Assembly (NCBI GenBank): GCA_947623745.1
Contig: CANQHN010000006.1
Span: 1 to 64,000 of the forward strand
Source: an uncultured Oscillospiraceae bacterium
GTDB taxonomy: Bacteria; Bacillota; Clostridia; Oscillospirales; Oscillospiraceae
Direction: 5' to 3'
Length of the DNA stretch: 64,000 nucleotides
Shown here one piece after another: positions 45,218-52,348 of the stretch. Position numbers and translations under genes: made by a program. Below the pieces are notes generated by a model. That model made no database searches, was not told the origin of the DNA, and was given only the letters and a program-made list of their open reading frames with translations. How positions within the stretch are numbered: the stretch's first letter is position 1; each line of letters starts with the position of its first letter.

Positions 45218-46144
45218 TCAGGTGCCTTCCGCCAGAAGGCCGGCGGCCCGCAGATTGGCCAGCAGCAGGTTGAACTGGTTCAGCAGCGTGGTGTCCGAGG
45301 CGTCCGCCACAGCGGCGGCGGGGGTGACCGTCCCGGCAGGGCCGGCGGGACCGGTGGCACCAGCGGGGCCCACAGGGCCCTGGGGACCGGTCGGACCGGC
45401 GGGGCCGGTCGGGCCAGTGGCGCCAGCCGCACCGGCAGGGCCGGTGGGACCCTGAGGACCGACAGCGCCGGTCGCGCCAGCAGGGCCGGTGGGACCTTGA
45501 GGACCGACAGCACCAGCCGCGCCGGCAGGACCGGTGGGACCCTGGGGACCAACAGCACCAGCGGGACCCTGAGGGCCGGCAGGGCCGGTGGGGCCCTGGG
45601 GACCAACAGGGCCGGTGGGACCCTGGGGACCGACGGCACCAGCAGCGCCAGCGGGACCCTGAGGACCAACAGCGCCAGCCGCGCCAGCAGGGCCGGTGGG
45701 ACCCTGAGGGCCGACGGCGCCAGCAGCACCGGCAGGTCCAGTGGGACCCTGGGGGCCGGCGGCGCCAGCCGCGCCAGTGGGACCAACGGGACCGACGGGG
45801 CCGGTGGGGCCGGGAACGCCGTTGGCGCCGGGATTGCCCTGCGGGCCGGTAGGACCTACGGGCCCGGGGACGCCCTGGAGGCCGGGAACACCCTGGGGAC
45901 CGGGACAGCCCTGCGGACCGGTGGGGCCCGCGGGGCCCGGGCAGCCCTGGGGACCTACAGGCCCCTGGGGACCGGTGGGACCCTGCTGGCAGCAGGAGTC
46001 AGAGCCGCAGGAACCGGGGCCGCAGGGGTTGGGCTGGCCGCAGTTGGTGCTGGGGCGGGAGCAGGCAGAGCAACCGGAACTCTCTACCGGGATCGTGCAG
46101 CCGCACTGGCTGTATCCCAGGTCAGAAGGAAGGTAACGATTCAT
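45218..46144 (-). CDS. Collagen-like repeat protein, Cys-rich N-terminus
   Basis: A 308-residue protein. The first 55 residues are Cys-rich (about eight Cys, e.g. [25 protein letters not shown]). Residues 55-265 are about 70 Gly-X-Y triplets, mostly GPT, GPQ, GPA and GAA, arranged in near-exact 15-residue units ([15 protein letters not shown], 45 bases each). A 40-residue tail ([20 protein letters not shown]) may seed trimerisation. No signal peptide is visible. Bacillus spore-surface BclA proteins have this layout, with Thr of GPT glycosylated. A phage or pilus fibre is the alternative. Confidence 0.88.
   Translation of the reverse strand: MNRYLPSDLGYSQCGCTIPVESSGCSACSRPSTNCGQPNPCGPGSCGSDSCCQQGPTGPQGPVGPQGCPGPAGPTGPQGCPGPQGVPGLQGVPGPVGPTGPQGNPGANGVPGPTGPVGPVGPTGAAGAAGPQGPTGPAGAAGAVGPQGPTGPAGAAGAVGPQGPAGAAGAVGPQGPTGPVGPQGPTGPAGPQGPAGAVGPQGPTGPAGAAGAVGPQGPTGPAGATGAVGPQGPTGPAGAAGATGPTGPAGPTGPQGPVGPAGATGPAGPAGTVTPAAAVADASDTTLLNQFNLLLANLRAAGLLAEGT
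45330..45960 (-). repeat. Tandem 45-base coding repeats
   Basis: The collagen-like part consists of near-identical 45-base units coding 15 residues each, with shorter 9- and 18-base variants between. Such repeats are prone to copy-number change by slippage. Confidence 0.8.
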
Positions 46145-46243
46145 AGTTCTCTCCTTTGCCATTTGTTGGAGCGTGTGGCGATTGCCACGTTCCAGTCTAT
46201 GCCGGCCCTGCTCCGGCGGTGCGCTCCCCCGCGGACAGGAAAA

Positions 46244-46270
46244 GCCCCCCGCCCTCCGGGCGGGGGGCGA
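46244..46270 (-). terminator. Terminator downstream of small ORF
   Basis: GCCCCCCGCCC / GGGCGGGGGGC stem with loop GGA/TCC and TTTTCC on the minus strand; nearly the same sequence as the hairpin at 46568-46596. Confidence 0.75.
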
Positions 46271-46275
46271 GACTG

Positions 46276-46383
46276 TCAAAAAAGGCCGAAAGCCTTTTTT
46301 GACAAAGAACTGCGGCCCGCGGCAGCGCGCGTCGTCGCGAGCTCTATATCCTTCGCTTCCGCCTGCGGCGAAAGCTCACTCAT
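46276..46383 (-). CDS. Possible 35-residue peptide
   Basis: ATG at 46383 has AAAGGAGGAG 7 bases ahead, one of the better ribosome sites in the window. The peptide starts [15 protein letters not shown] and ends [10 protein letters not shown]; its last codons lie inside a hairpin (GTCAAAAAAGGC / GCCTTTTTTGAC, 46275-46306). Just upstream of the ribosome site is a 10-bp hairpin (46401-46410 with 46426-46435). The unit is bracketed by two terminators. I do not recognise the peptide. The rest of 46145-46608 holds no other gene. Confidence 0.45.
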   Translation of the reverse strand: MSELSPQAEAKDIELATTRAAAGRSSLSKKAFGLF

Positions 46384-46567
46384 TACGCTGCTCCTCCTTT
46401 CCCAGCCGAACCCGCTGCGCTGGGCTTCGGCTGGGGGCCCATTTTTCAACTTGCACATTTGCGGGCCGAGATGTATTTTTTCTGACGTACACGCCGCCGG
46501 AAAAAATAGATTAAATCAGATTCGCGCCTGCGGGCGCGAACTCTGCGAGGCTTTTTCGACAAGCTGA

Positions 46568-46596
46568 AAAGCCCCCGCCCGGAGGGCGGGGGCTTT
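46568..46596 (-). terminator. Terminator after focA
   Basis: AAAGCCCCCGCCC / GGGCGGGGGCTTT with a short loop, T-run on the minus strand. Confidence 0.85.
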
Positions 46597-46608
46597 CGCA
46601 CCGTTTGT

Positions 46609-47439
46609 TCAGGCCGCGGTCTTTTTGGCGCCGCGCAGCCAGGAGAACCACATCAGCGTCCCCAGGCCCGTGCCGCCCAGGATGTTGCCCAGGGTCACGG
46701 GGAGCAGGTTGTGCAACAGGAAGTTGCCCACCGTCAGCACAGACATATCCACCCCGGCCTGGGCCGCCAGGGCGGCGTAGGCGGGGTTTGCGGCGGCGAT
46801 GAGGCCGGTGGAGATGTAGCACATATTGGCCACGCAGTGTTCAAATCCGCACAGAACGAAGCAGGCGATGGGGATGTAAGCCCCCATAAGCCGCCCCGGG
46901 GTCTCCTGGGCGGAGGAGGACATGAGCACCGCCATGCACACCAGTACGTTGCACAGGATGCCCAGCACGAAGGCGTTCTGGAAGGGCAGGGCGCACTTCC
47001 CCGCTGCCAGGCGGATGGAGTAGACGGCCAGCGCGCCGCCGGAGTAGTTGAGCTGGCCGAACAGGGCGCTGCCGGCGGCTACCAGCAGGGAGCCCACAAA
47101 ATTGCCCAGATACACCAGCACCCAGTTGCGCAGCAGCCCCGCCGGGGTGCAGCGCCTCTCCAGCAGAGAGATCACCATCAGGCTGTTGCCGGTGAACAGC
47201 TCCGCCCCGCTGACGATGACCATGCACAGCCCGAAGGGGAACAGAACCGCGCACAGCGTCCGGGCCAGCCCCACGTTCTCGATGCCGTGGATGGCGGTGT
47301 TGGTGGCGATGCAGCCAACGCCGATGAGCGCCCCGGCCAGGATACCCAGCACGAACAGCTCCCCCGCGTTCCTTCCGGCCTTGACCGCCCCGGTGTCGGC
47401 GTACCGGGCCGTCATCTCCTTCGGCGAATAGAATCCCAT
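46609..47439 (-). CDS. focA: Formate/nitrite transporter (FNT) family
   Basis: A 276-residue FNT channel with six hydrophobic segments. AELFTGNSLMVISL carries the family TGN signature of the omega loop, and CVLCGFEHCVANMCYI carries the His of the central pore (GFEHxxANM). It moves formate or another small anion across the membrane, plausible in a fermenting anaerobe. Two ATGs (47439 and 47445) are possible; the first has the better-spaced AAGGGGAAA. Single-gene unit with its own terminator. Confidence 0.9.
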   Translation of the reverse strand: MGFYSPKEMTARYADTGAVKAGRNAGELFVLGILAGALIGVGCIATNTAIHGIENVGLARTLCAVLFPFGLCMVIVSGAELFTGNSLMVISLLERRCTPAGLLRNWVLVYLGNFVGSLLVAAGSALFGQLNYSGGALAVYSIRLAAGKCALPFQNAFVLGILCNVLVCMAVLMSSSAQETPGRLMGAYIPIACFVLCGFEHCVANMCYISTGLIAAANPAYAALAAQAGVDMSVLTVGNFLLHNLLPVTLGNILGGTGLGTLMWFSWLRGAKKTAA

Positions 47440-47616
47440 GACCATTTCCCCTTTCCCACTCAAAATCTGTCCATGCAGCAAAGGGCGCACCGGCACACAG
47501 GTACGCCCAATTTGGAACAGGACCAAAATATCATACCCCCGCCCCCTTGTCAAGGCCGGCCCGGGGTCCTCCCCCGGCATTTTTCGCCCCTTTCCAAAAA
47601 GTTCCGAAAAAAACTG

Positions 47617-47644
47617 TTGCATTTCCCGGTCAGTGTGTTATAAT
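47617..47644 (+). promoter_or_regulatory. Promoter of aroK-aroE leader
   Basis: TTGCAT (47617-47622), 16 bases, TATAAT (47639-47644) with TGT extended -10. It starts a leader of about 255 bases before the aroK-aroE ATG. Confidence 0.75.
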
Positions 47645-47675
47645 AGCTCCAGTTTGAACATCAGCGAGGTAAAGT

Positions 47676-47753
47676 ATGAAACTGTCTGTCCGCTTTTCCT
47701 ATTACCGCGGCTTTGGCTGGGCCCGATTTACCGGGGCCGGCGCTTTGTCGTGA
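47676..47753 (+). CDS. Aromatic-rich leader peptide (attenuator)
   Basis: A 25-codon ORF with GAGGT 6 bases before the ATG. The peptide begins MKLSVRFSYYRGFGWARF. Codons 7-18 include three Phe, two Tyr and one Trp, all three aromatic end-products of the shikimate pathway. It ends 155 bases before the aroK-aroE start and is followed by mutually overlapping hairpins and a terminator at 47815-47862. This is the layout of trpL/pheL-type ribosome-stalling attenuators. Function is inferred. Confidence 0.7.
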   Translation: MKLSVRFSYYRGFGWARFTGAGALS

Positions 47754-47780
47754 ACAGGTGGAAGCGGATAGATGAGTGTT

Positions 47781-47862
47781 CCCCCGCTGGGGGCTAAAAT
47801 AGGCCGGCATTTTAGAAAGCTCATGGGTCCTTCCGAGATCGATGGGCTTTTTCTGTTGCCCG
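47781..47862 (+). promoter_or_regulatory. Attenuator hairpins and terminator before aroK-aroE
   Basis: In order: CCCCC-GCT-GGGGG (47781-47793), CTAAAAT / ATTTTAG (47794-47800 with 47809-47815), and a terminator with arms AAAGCTCAT and GATGGGCTTT plus a T-run (47816-47860). The second hairpin abuts the terminator's 5' arm, and GCCGGC occurs both at the leader-peptide end and here, so alternative pairings are possible. Confidence 0.6.
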
Positions 47863-47908
47863 CCACTTTATTGCAGTAAAGTATCATACAGTAAGGAGCT
47901 GTTTTCCA

Positions 47909-49363
47909 ATGACTACTTCCAACCAAACCAGGGGCGAATCCAGCCTGAACCTGATCCTCATCGGCATGATGGGCAGCGGCAAGACCACCTGCGGCTACCT
48001 GCTGGCCCAGCGGATGGGCCGCAAATTCGTGGATATGGACGAGCTGATTTGCCTGCGGGAGGGCCGTCTCATCTCCGACATCTTCGCCACCGACGGCGAG
48101 GAGTACTTCCGTAAGGTGGAGTCCGAGCTCATCCAGGAGCTGTCCCAGCGCTCCAACCTGGTCATCTCCACCGGCGGCGGGGCCATCCTCCGCCCGGAGA
48201 ATGTGGCCGCCCTGCGCTCCCACGGCGTGGTGTTCTGGCTCAACCGGCCCGCCGACCACATCTTCGACAACGAGGACCTGGGGGACCGCCCCCTGGCCCA
48301 AAACGGCAAGGCCGCCTTTCTCAAGACCTTCGCCATGCGGGAGGAGAAGTACCGCCGGGCCGCCCACATCGTCATCCAGGACTTCACCTCCATCCAGGTC
48401 ACAGTGGATACCATCCTGGACCAGTGGGCCCAGTACCTGCACAACCTGCGCAACGTCTCCGCCCCCGAGGGCCGGATCACCAAGGGCGGTATGATGGTGG
48501 AGCTGCGCAACTCCACCAAAAAGCTGTGCGTCATCGGCGACCCGGTGGAGCACTCCAAGTCCCCCATCATCCAGAACACCATGATCTCCGCCATGGGCCT
48601 GGACTACATCTACATGGCCCAGTTCGTGGCCCGGGGCAAGGCCGGGCAGTGGCTGGAGGCCGCCAAGATGGCCGGCTACGCCGGCTTCAACGCCACCATG
48701 CCCCACAAGGTGGACCTGGTCCCCCTGATGGACTATCTGGACGAGGACGCCCGGATGTACAAGGCCGTGAACACCGTGTCCATCCGCAACGGCCTGGCCT
48801 ACGGCCACAACACCGACGGCCGGGGGTTCCTCCAGTCCATTCTGGATGAGGGCATCGACCCCAAGGGCCGCACCGTGGTGATTTTGGGCGCCGGAGGCGC
48901 GGCCAAGTCGGTGGCGCTGAAGCTGGCCCAGCAGAAGGCCAAGCTGGTGTACGTGTGCAACCGCACCCTGTCCAAGGCCGCCGCTCTGTCCTCTATGGCC
49001 CCCCTGGGGAGCATCGTCCCCTCCCCCATCAACAACCAAGCCCTGGCGCGCATCCTGCCCAGGTGCGATCTGCTCATCAACTGCACCTCTCTGGGCATGA
49101 CCGGGGTGGCCGACCAGTGGGAGGACCTGTCCTTCCTGGACTACCTGCCCGCGGACTGCCCGGTGTGCGACCTGATCTACTCCCCCAGCGAGACCCTGTT
49201 CCTGGAGCAGGCCCGGCTGCGGGGCCACCAGACCCTCAACGGCCTGAATATGCTCATCTGGCAGGCGGTGTTCGCCCTGGAGCACTTCACCGACACCCAC
49301 ATTGACGGCCACGCCATGAAGGCCATCCTGGACCCGGTGCTCAACCCCAGGCCGGAAAACTGA
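47909..49363 (+). CDS. Bifunctional shikimate kinase-shikimate dehydrogenase
   Basis: A 484-residue fusion. Residues 1-180 are shikimate kinase (AroK): Walker A GMMGSGKTT, substrate-binding DMDELI, EYFRKVE and STGGGAILR, lid around DRPLA. Residues 205-480 are shikimate dehydrogenase (AroE): VIGDPVEHSKSPIIQNTM, catalytic Lys in NATMPHKVDLVP, NTDGRGF and the NADP loop ILGAGGAAKS, then CNRT. Both active sites look complete. The enzymes act at consecutive steps, dehydroshikimate to shikimate to shikimate-3-P. Usually they are separate genes. It is preceded by the aromatic leader peptide. Confidence 0.95.
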   Translation: MTTSNQTRGESSLNLILIGMMGSGKTTCGYLLAQRMGRKFVDMDELICLREGRLISDIFATDGEEYFRKVESELIQELSQRSNLVISTGGGAILRPENVAALRSHGVVFWLNRPADHIFDNEDLGDRPLAQNGKAAFLKTFAMREEKYRRAAHIVIQDFTSIQVTVDTILDQWAQYLHNLRNVSAPEGRITKGGMMVELRNSTKKLCVIGDPVEHSKSPIIQNTMISAMGLDYIYMAQFVARGKAGQWLEAAKMAGYAGFNATMPHKVDLVPLMDYLDEDARMYKAVNTVSIRNGLAYGHNTDGRGFLQSILDEGIDPKGRTVVILGAGGAAKSVALKLAQQKAKLVYVCNRTLSKAAALSSMAPLGSIVPSPINNQALARILPRCDLLINCTSLGMTGVADQWEDLSFLDYLPADCPVCDLIYSPSETLFLEQARLRGHQTLNGLNMLIWQAVFALEHFTDTHIDGHAMKAILDPVLNPRPEN

Positions 49364-49366
49364 CGC

Positions 49367-49395
49367 TTTACGCCAAAGGCAGCCGGTGCTATAAT
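49367..49395 (+). promoter_or_regulatory. Promoter of aminotransferase gene
   Basis: TTTACG (49367-49372), 17 bases, TATAAT (49390-49395) with TGC extended -10. Confidence 0.75.
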
Positions 49396-49433
49396 AAAGG
49401 CACAAATTTCCGGACAGATTTGGAGGTCATATC

Positions 49434-50618
49434 ATGGTTTCTGAACGTATGCTGGGCCTGGGCACCGCCCGGTCCGTCATCCGCGAGCTGTTTGAGTACG
49501 GCAAGCAGCGCGCCGCCGTGGTGGGGGCGGAGAACATCTTCGACTTCTCCATCGGCAACCCCAGCGTCCCGCCGCCGCCCCAGGTCAACGAGACGGCCAT
49601 CCGCCTGCTCCAGACGGAGGACTCCACCGCCCTGCACGGCTACACCAGCGCCCAGGGCGACGCCGGCGTGCGCAAGGCCATTGCGGACAACCTGAACGCC
49701 CGCTACGGCACCGACTACACCGGCGACCAGCTCTACATGTCCGTGGGCGCGGCCGCCGCCCTGTGCTGCTGCTTCAACGGCCTGGCCTGCCCGGGGGACG
49801 AGTTCGTGGTCATCGCCCCCTACTTCCCCGAGTACAAGGTGTTCATCGAGGGCTCCGGCGCCGCCATGCGCCTGATCCAGCCTGACCCGGACACCCTCCA
49901 GATCGACCCGGAGGCCCTGGCCGCCGCCGTCGGCCCCCACACCAAGGGCGTGGTGGTCAACTCCCCCAACAACCCCTCCGGCGTCATCTACACCGAGGAG
50001 ACCTTGAAGGCCGCCGCCGCCGTGCTGGAGGCCAAGAGCGCCCAGTACGGCCACCCCATCTACCTCATCTCCGACGAGCCCTACCGGGAGATCGTGTTCG
50101 AGGGGTACTCCGTCCCCTGGATCCCCCACATCTACAAGGACACCATCGTGTGCTATTCCTTCTCCAAGTCCCTGTCCCTGCCCGGTGAGCGCATCGGCTA
50201 TGTGCTGGTGCCCTCCCAGGTCACCAACAGCGCCAGGGTGTACGCCGCCGTGGCCGGCGCGGGCCGCTCCCTGGGCTACGTCAACGCCCCCAGCCTGTTC
50301 CAGCGGGTGGCGGCGGAGTGCTGCGGCCTGACCAGCGACACTTCCATCTACGAGCGCAACGCCAAGCTGCTGGTCACCTCCCTGCGGGAGATGGGCTACC
50401 AGTGCATCCAGCCCCAGGGTGCCTTCTATTTGTTCCTCAAGTGCCCGGAGCCGGACGACAAGGCGTTCAGCCTGCGGGCTCGGGACTACGACCTGCTGCT
50501 GGTGCCCGGCGTGGGGTTCGGCATGACCGGTTGGGTGCGGCTGGCTTTCTGCGTGCAGACCGAGATGATCCAGCGGGCCCTGCCCAAGTTCCGGGAGCTA
50601 CTGGACAGCTACAAATAA
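49434..50618 (+). CDS. Class I/II aminotransferase
   Basis: A 394-residue PLP aminotransferase of the aspartate/aromatic type (fold I). DFSIGNPSVPPPPQV is the N-terminal substrate segment, and NSPNNPSGVIY and ISDEPYREI bind PLP. The catalytic Lys lies in YSFSKSLSLPGERIGY, and RLAFCV carries the carboxylate-binding Arg. The position right after aroK-aroE suggests a step in aromatic amino acid synthesis, but aspartate or alanine are equally possible substrates. Own promoter and double terminator. Confidence 0.88.
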   Translation: MVSERMLGLGTARSVIRELFEYGKQRAAVVGAENIFDFSIGNPSVPPPPQVNETAIRLLQTEDSTALHGYTSAQGDAGVRKAIADNLNARYGTDYTGDQLYMSVGAAAALCCCFNGLACPGDEFVVIAPYFPEYKVFIEGSGAAMRLIQPDPDTLQIDPEALAAAVGPHTKGVVVNSPNNPSGVIYTEETLKAAAAVLEAKSAQYGHPIYLISDEPYREIVFEGYSVPWIPHIYKDTIVCYSFSKSLSLPGERIGYVLVPSQVTNSARVYAAVAGAGRSLGYVNAPSLFQRVAAECCGLTSDTSIYERNAKLLVTSLREMGYQCIQPQGAFYLFLKCPEPDDKAFSLRARDYDLLLVPGVGFGMTGWVRLAFCVQTEMIQRALPKFRELLDSYK

Positions 50619-50622
50619 ATCC

Positions 50623-50686
50623 AAAAAGGCCGACGGCCTTTTTCAACAGCCAAAAAAAGTGCGGCGCGCAGGCGCCGCACTTTTTT
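50623..50686 (+). terminator. Tandem terminators after aminotransferase
   Basis: Two hairpins: AAAAAGGCC-GAC-GGCCTTTTT (50623-50643) and AAAAAAGTGCGGCG / CGCCGCACTTTTTT (50653-50686). The second also serves the convergent anti-sigma gene. Confidence 0.85.
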
Positions 50687-50706
50687 GACTTTATGGGATT
50701 TCGGGT

Positions 50707-51306
50707 TCAGTCCCCGGCGGAGAAAATCATGTCCGCCTCGCCGGATTTGAGGCCTTCCAGGAACTTCTCGGCCTCCTCGCCGGAGGTGACATGGTAGGTG
50801 ACCCCCACATCCCCGTTGTCAAACGCTGTGGACGTAAAGACGTGCATGGCCTCCGGGGTGCCGGTGACGGTCACCGTGCCCACCACGCCGCTCTCGTCTC
50901 GCACCTCGTAGGAATATTCCCCGTCGGTGAGCAGGGCGTCGGTGATGTCCACCTCGTCGTCCCCCACCACCAGGATGGCACGGCCGTCCCGTCTCTCCAC
51001 AGAGGCGTTGGGCAGGCTGTAGCCGGTGACCACCATGCCGTTGTCCAGGGTCATCTGGCTCTTGAATGCGCTGATCTGGGTGATGGAGGTGATCTTCGTC
51101 TCGATCCACTCGCCGATCTGGGGATTGGCGGCGCTGACCCCCACGGTGAGCAGGGCGACAGCGGCGGCGGCCACGGCGGCCACCCGCAGCGGGCGGCGGA
51201 CGCCGGTTTTCTTTTCGGTATTCTGTGTCATGGTAATGATCTCCTCGATTTTGTCCTGGGGAGCGCGCAGCTCCCGCATGGTATCACGGTACAGGTCTTG
51301 GAACAT
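50707..51306 (-). CDS. Anti-sigma factor, membrane-anchored
   Basis: A 199-residue protein. The first 40 residues are cytoplasmic (MFQDLYRDTMRELRAPQDKIEEII), one transmembrane helix follows (LRVAAVAAAAVALLTVGVSAA, about 40-60), then an extracellular domain with beta-rich pattern. Its gene overlaps the end of the ECF sigma gene by 23 bases, the usual sigma/anti-sigma arrangement. It resembles DUF4179-type anti-sigma proteins in layout. Signal and target genes are unknown. Confidence 0.78.
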   Translation of the reverse strand: MFQDLYRDTMRELRAPQDKIEEIITMTQNTEKKTGVRRPLRVAAVAAAAVALLTVGVSAANPQIGEWIETKITSITQISAFKSQMTLDNGMVVTGYSLPNASVERRDGRAILVVGDDEVDITDALLTDGEYSYEVRDESGVVGTVTVTGTPEAMHVFTSTAFDNGDVGVTYHVTSGEEAEKFLEGLKSGEADMIFSAGD

Positions 51307-51796
51307 AGCTTGTCTCCTCCTTCTCCTCTCCCTCGGACAGGGCGTCCCGCAAGAGCTTTCTGGCCCGGTAGAGCCAGGTCTGGACGGTGGATGGGTTGGC
51401 CCGCATGGCCTGGGCCGTCTCGTTCACGGAGCAGCCCTCGTAGTAGTACAGATACACCGCCAGGCGGTACTTGGTCTCCAGGGCCATTACCGCCTGGAAC
51501 AGCTCCCGCTTGGACCGGTCGTCCGGGGCCGGACCGTCCCGCATCTCGTCCAGAGATACGGCCCTCCTGCGCCAAAAGGAGCGCAGCAGCCGGCGGCTCT
51601 CGTTGACCGCCACCCGCAGCAGCCAGTGCTTCAGGTGCTCCTCGCTCTCAAATTCCCTGGGGTACTCGTAGAGCTTGAGCAGCACCGTCTGCATCACGTC
51701 CTCCGCGTCGGCGGAATTTTTCAACGCGTGGTAGGCGACGCGGTACACGGTGTCGCCGTAGGTCCGTGCCGCCCGGCTGAACTGGTCGTCCGTCAA
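51284..51796 (-). CDS. ECF-family RNA polymerase sigma factor
   Basis: A 170-residue sigma-70 group 4 factor. Region 2 spans YGDTVYRVAYHALKNSADAEDVMQTVLLKLY and HLKHWLLRVAVNESRRLLRS; region 4 is at YRLAVYLYYYEGCSVNETAQAMRANPSTVQTWLYRARKLL with its helix-turn-helix. It should direct a small regulon, probably including its own operon, and be held by the membrane protein downstream. GGAGGTGAG precedes the ATG. Confidence 0.93.
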   Translation of the reverse strand: MTDDQFSRAARTYGDTVYRVAYHALKNSADAEDVMQTVLLKLYEYPREFESEEHLKHWLLRVAVNESRRLLRSFWRRRAVSLDEMRDGPAPDDRSKRELFQAVMALETKYRLAVYLYYYEGCSVNETAQAMRANPSTVQTWLYRARKLLRDALSEGEEKEETSYVPRPVP

Positions 51797-51892
51797 GGGA
51801 GCTCACCTCCTTTGTGTGGTCTGAAAGGCCCTTTCATAGAGGAATACCCCGCAGGGGGGCGGAATATCTCACCGGCCAGGCAAAAAATTTTT

Positions 51893-51912
51893 GGCCGCCC
51901 CGGAGGGCGGCC
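51893..51912 (-). terminator. Terminator after TIGR04076 gene
   Basis: GGCCGCCC / GGGCGGCC stem followed on the minus strand by AAAAATTTTTT. The T-run is displaced by five A, so efficiency is uncertain. Confidence 0.55.
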
Positions 51913-51969
51913 AGAGGCTGTCGAAAAAGGCTGCAGCCCGCTCCGGCGGGCGGCGGATTCTCACCGAAT

Positions 51970-52284
51970 CTAGTCCGCGTCCTCGTCCAGGGTCTCCAGC
52001 AGGAAGCTGACGGGCCGGAACCCGTCGTTGCAGGAGATCATGGCAGAGCGGCTGTTTCTCATCCAGCCGTCGTAGAGGCCCTCCCCGCCGTGGGCCAGGG
52101 TCATGACGAAGGGGGACATGCTGTCCCAGGCGCTGTCGCACAGGCCCTCCGGCTTCCTCCAGCCGTTGGCGGTGAAGGTCTGCCCCTCCCGCATATCGCA
52201 GGGGTGCTCCATGGGGTTTTCGTATGTCCGGATCAGGTCCGGGTAGCAGGCGACCTTCATCACGGTGATCTTCACTTTTTTCAC
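51970..52284 (-). CDS. TIGR04076-family protein
   Basis: A 104-residue protein matching the pattern of TIGR04076: KVKITVMKVACYPDLIRTY, CDMREGQTFTANGWRKPEGLCDSAWDSM and the late MISCNDGFRPVSFLLE. Conserved Cys in CYPD, PCDM and SCNDG suggest metal or redox chemistry. Function unknown. Start placed at GTG 52284 with GGGGGAG ahead; the ATG 30 bases upstream is less well spaced. Confidence 0.82.
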   Translation of the reverse strand: MKKVKITVMKVACYPDLIRTYENPMEHPCDMREGQTFTANGWRKPEGLCDSAWDSMSPFVMTLAHGGEGLYDGWMRNSRSAMISCNDGFRPVSFLLETLDEDAD

Positions 52285-52348
52285 GGCTTCTCCCCCATTT
52301 CCTGCTGTCATCATAGCAGAAAGCGGGGAAAAAGTCCACCGGCATTTC

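Noticed and set aside
45330..45960. Possible CRISPR-like or minisatellite array
   Set aside because: The periodic units have no spacers and are in-frame coding triplets of the collagen-like protein. No CRISPR array or cas gene was seen anywhere in the window.
45200..46567. 455-residue open frame opposite the collagen gene, with GTGRT-type repeats
   Set aside because: The repeats are the antisense reading of the Gly-X-Y codons; no ribosome site or family motif supports it.
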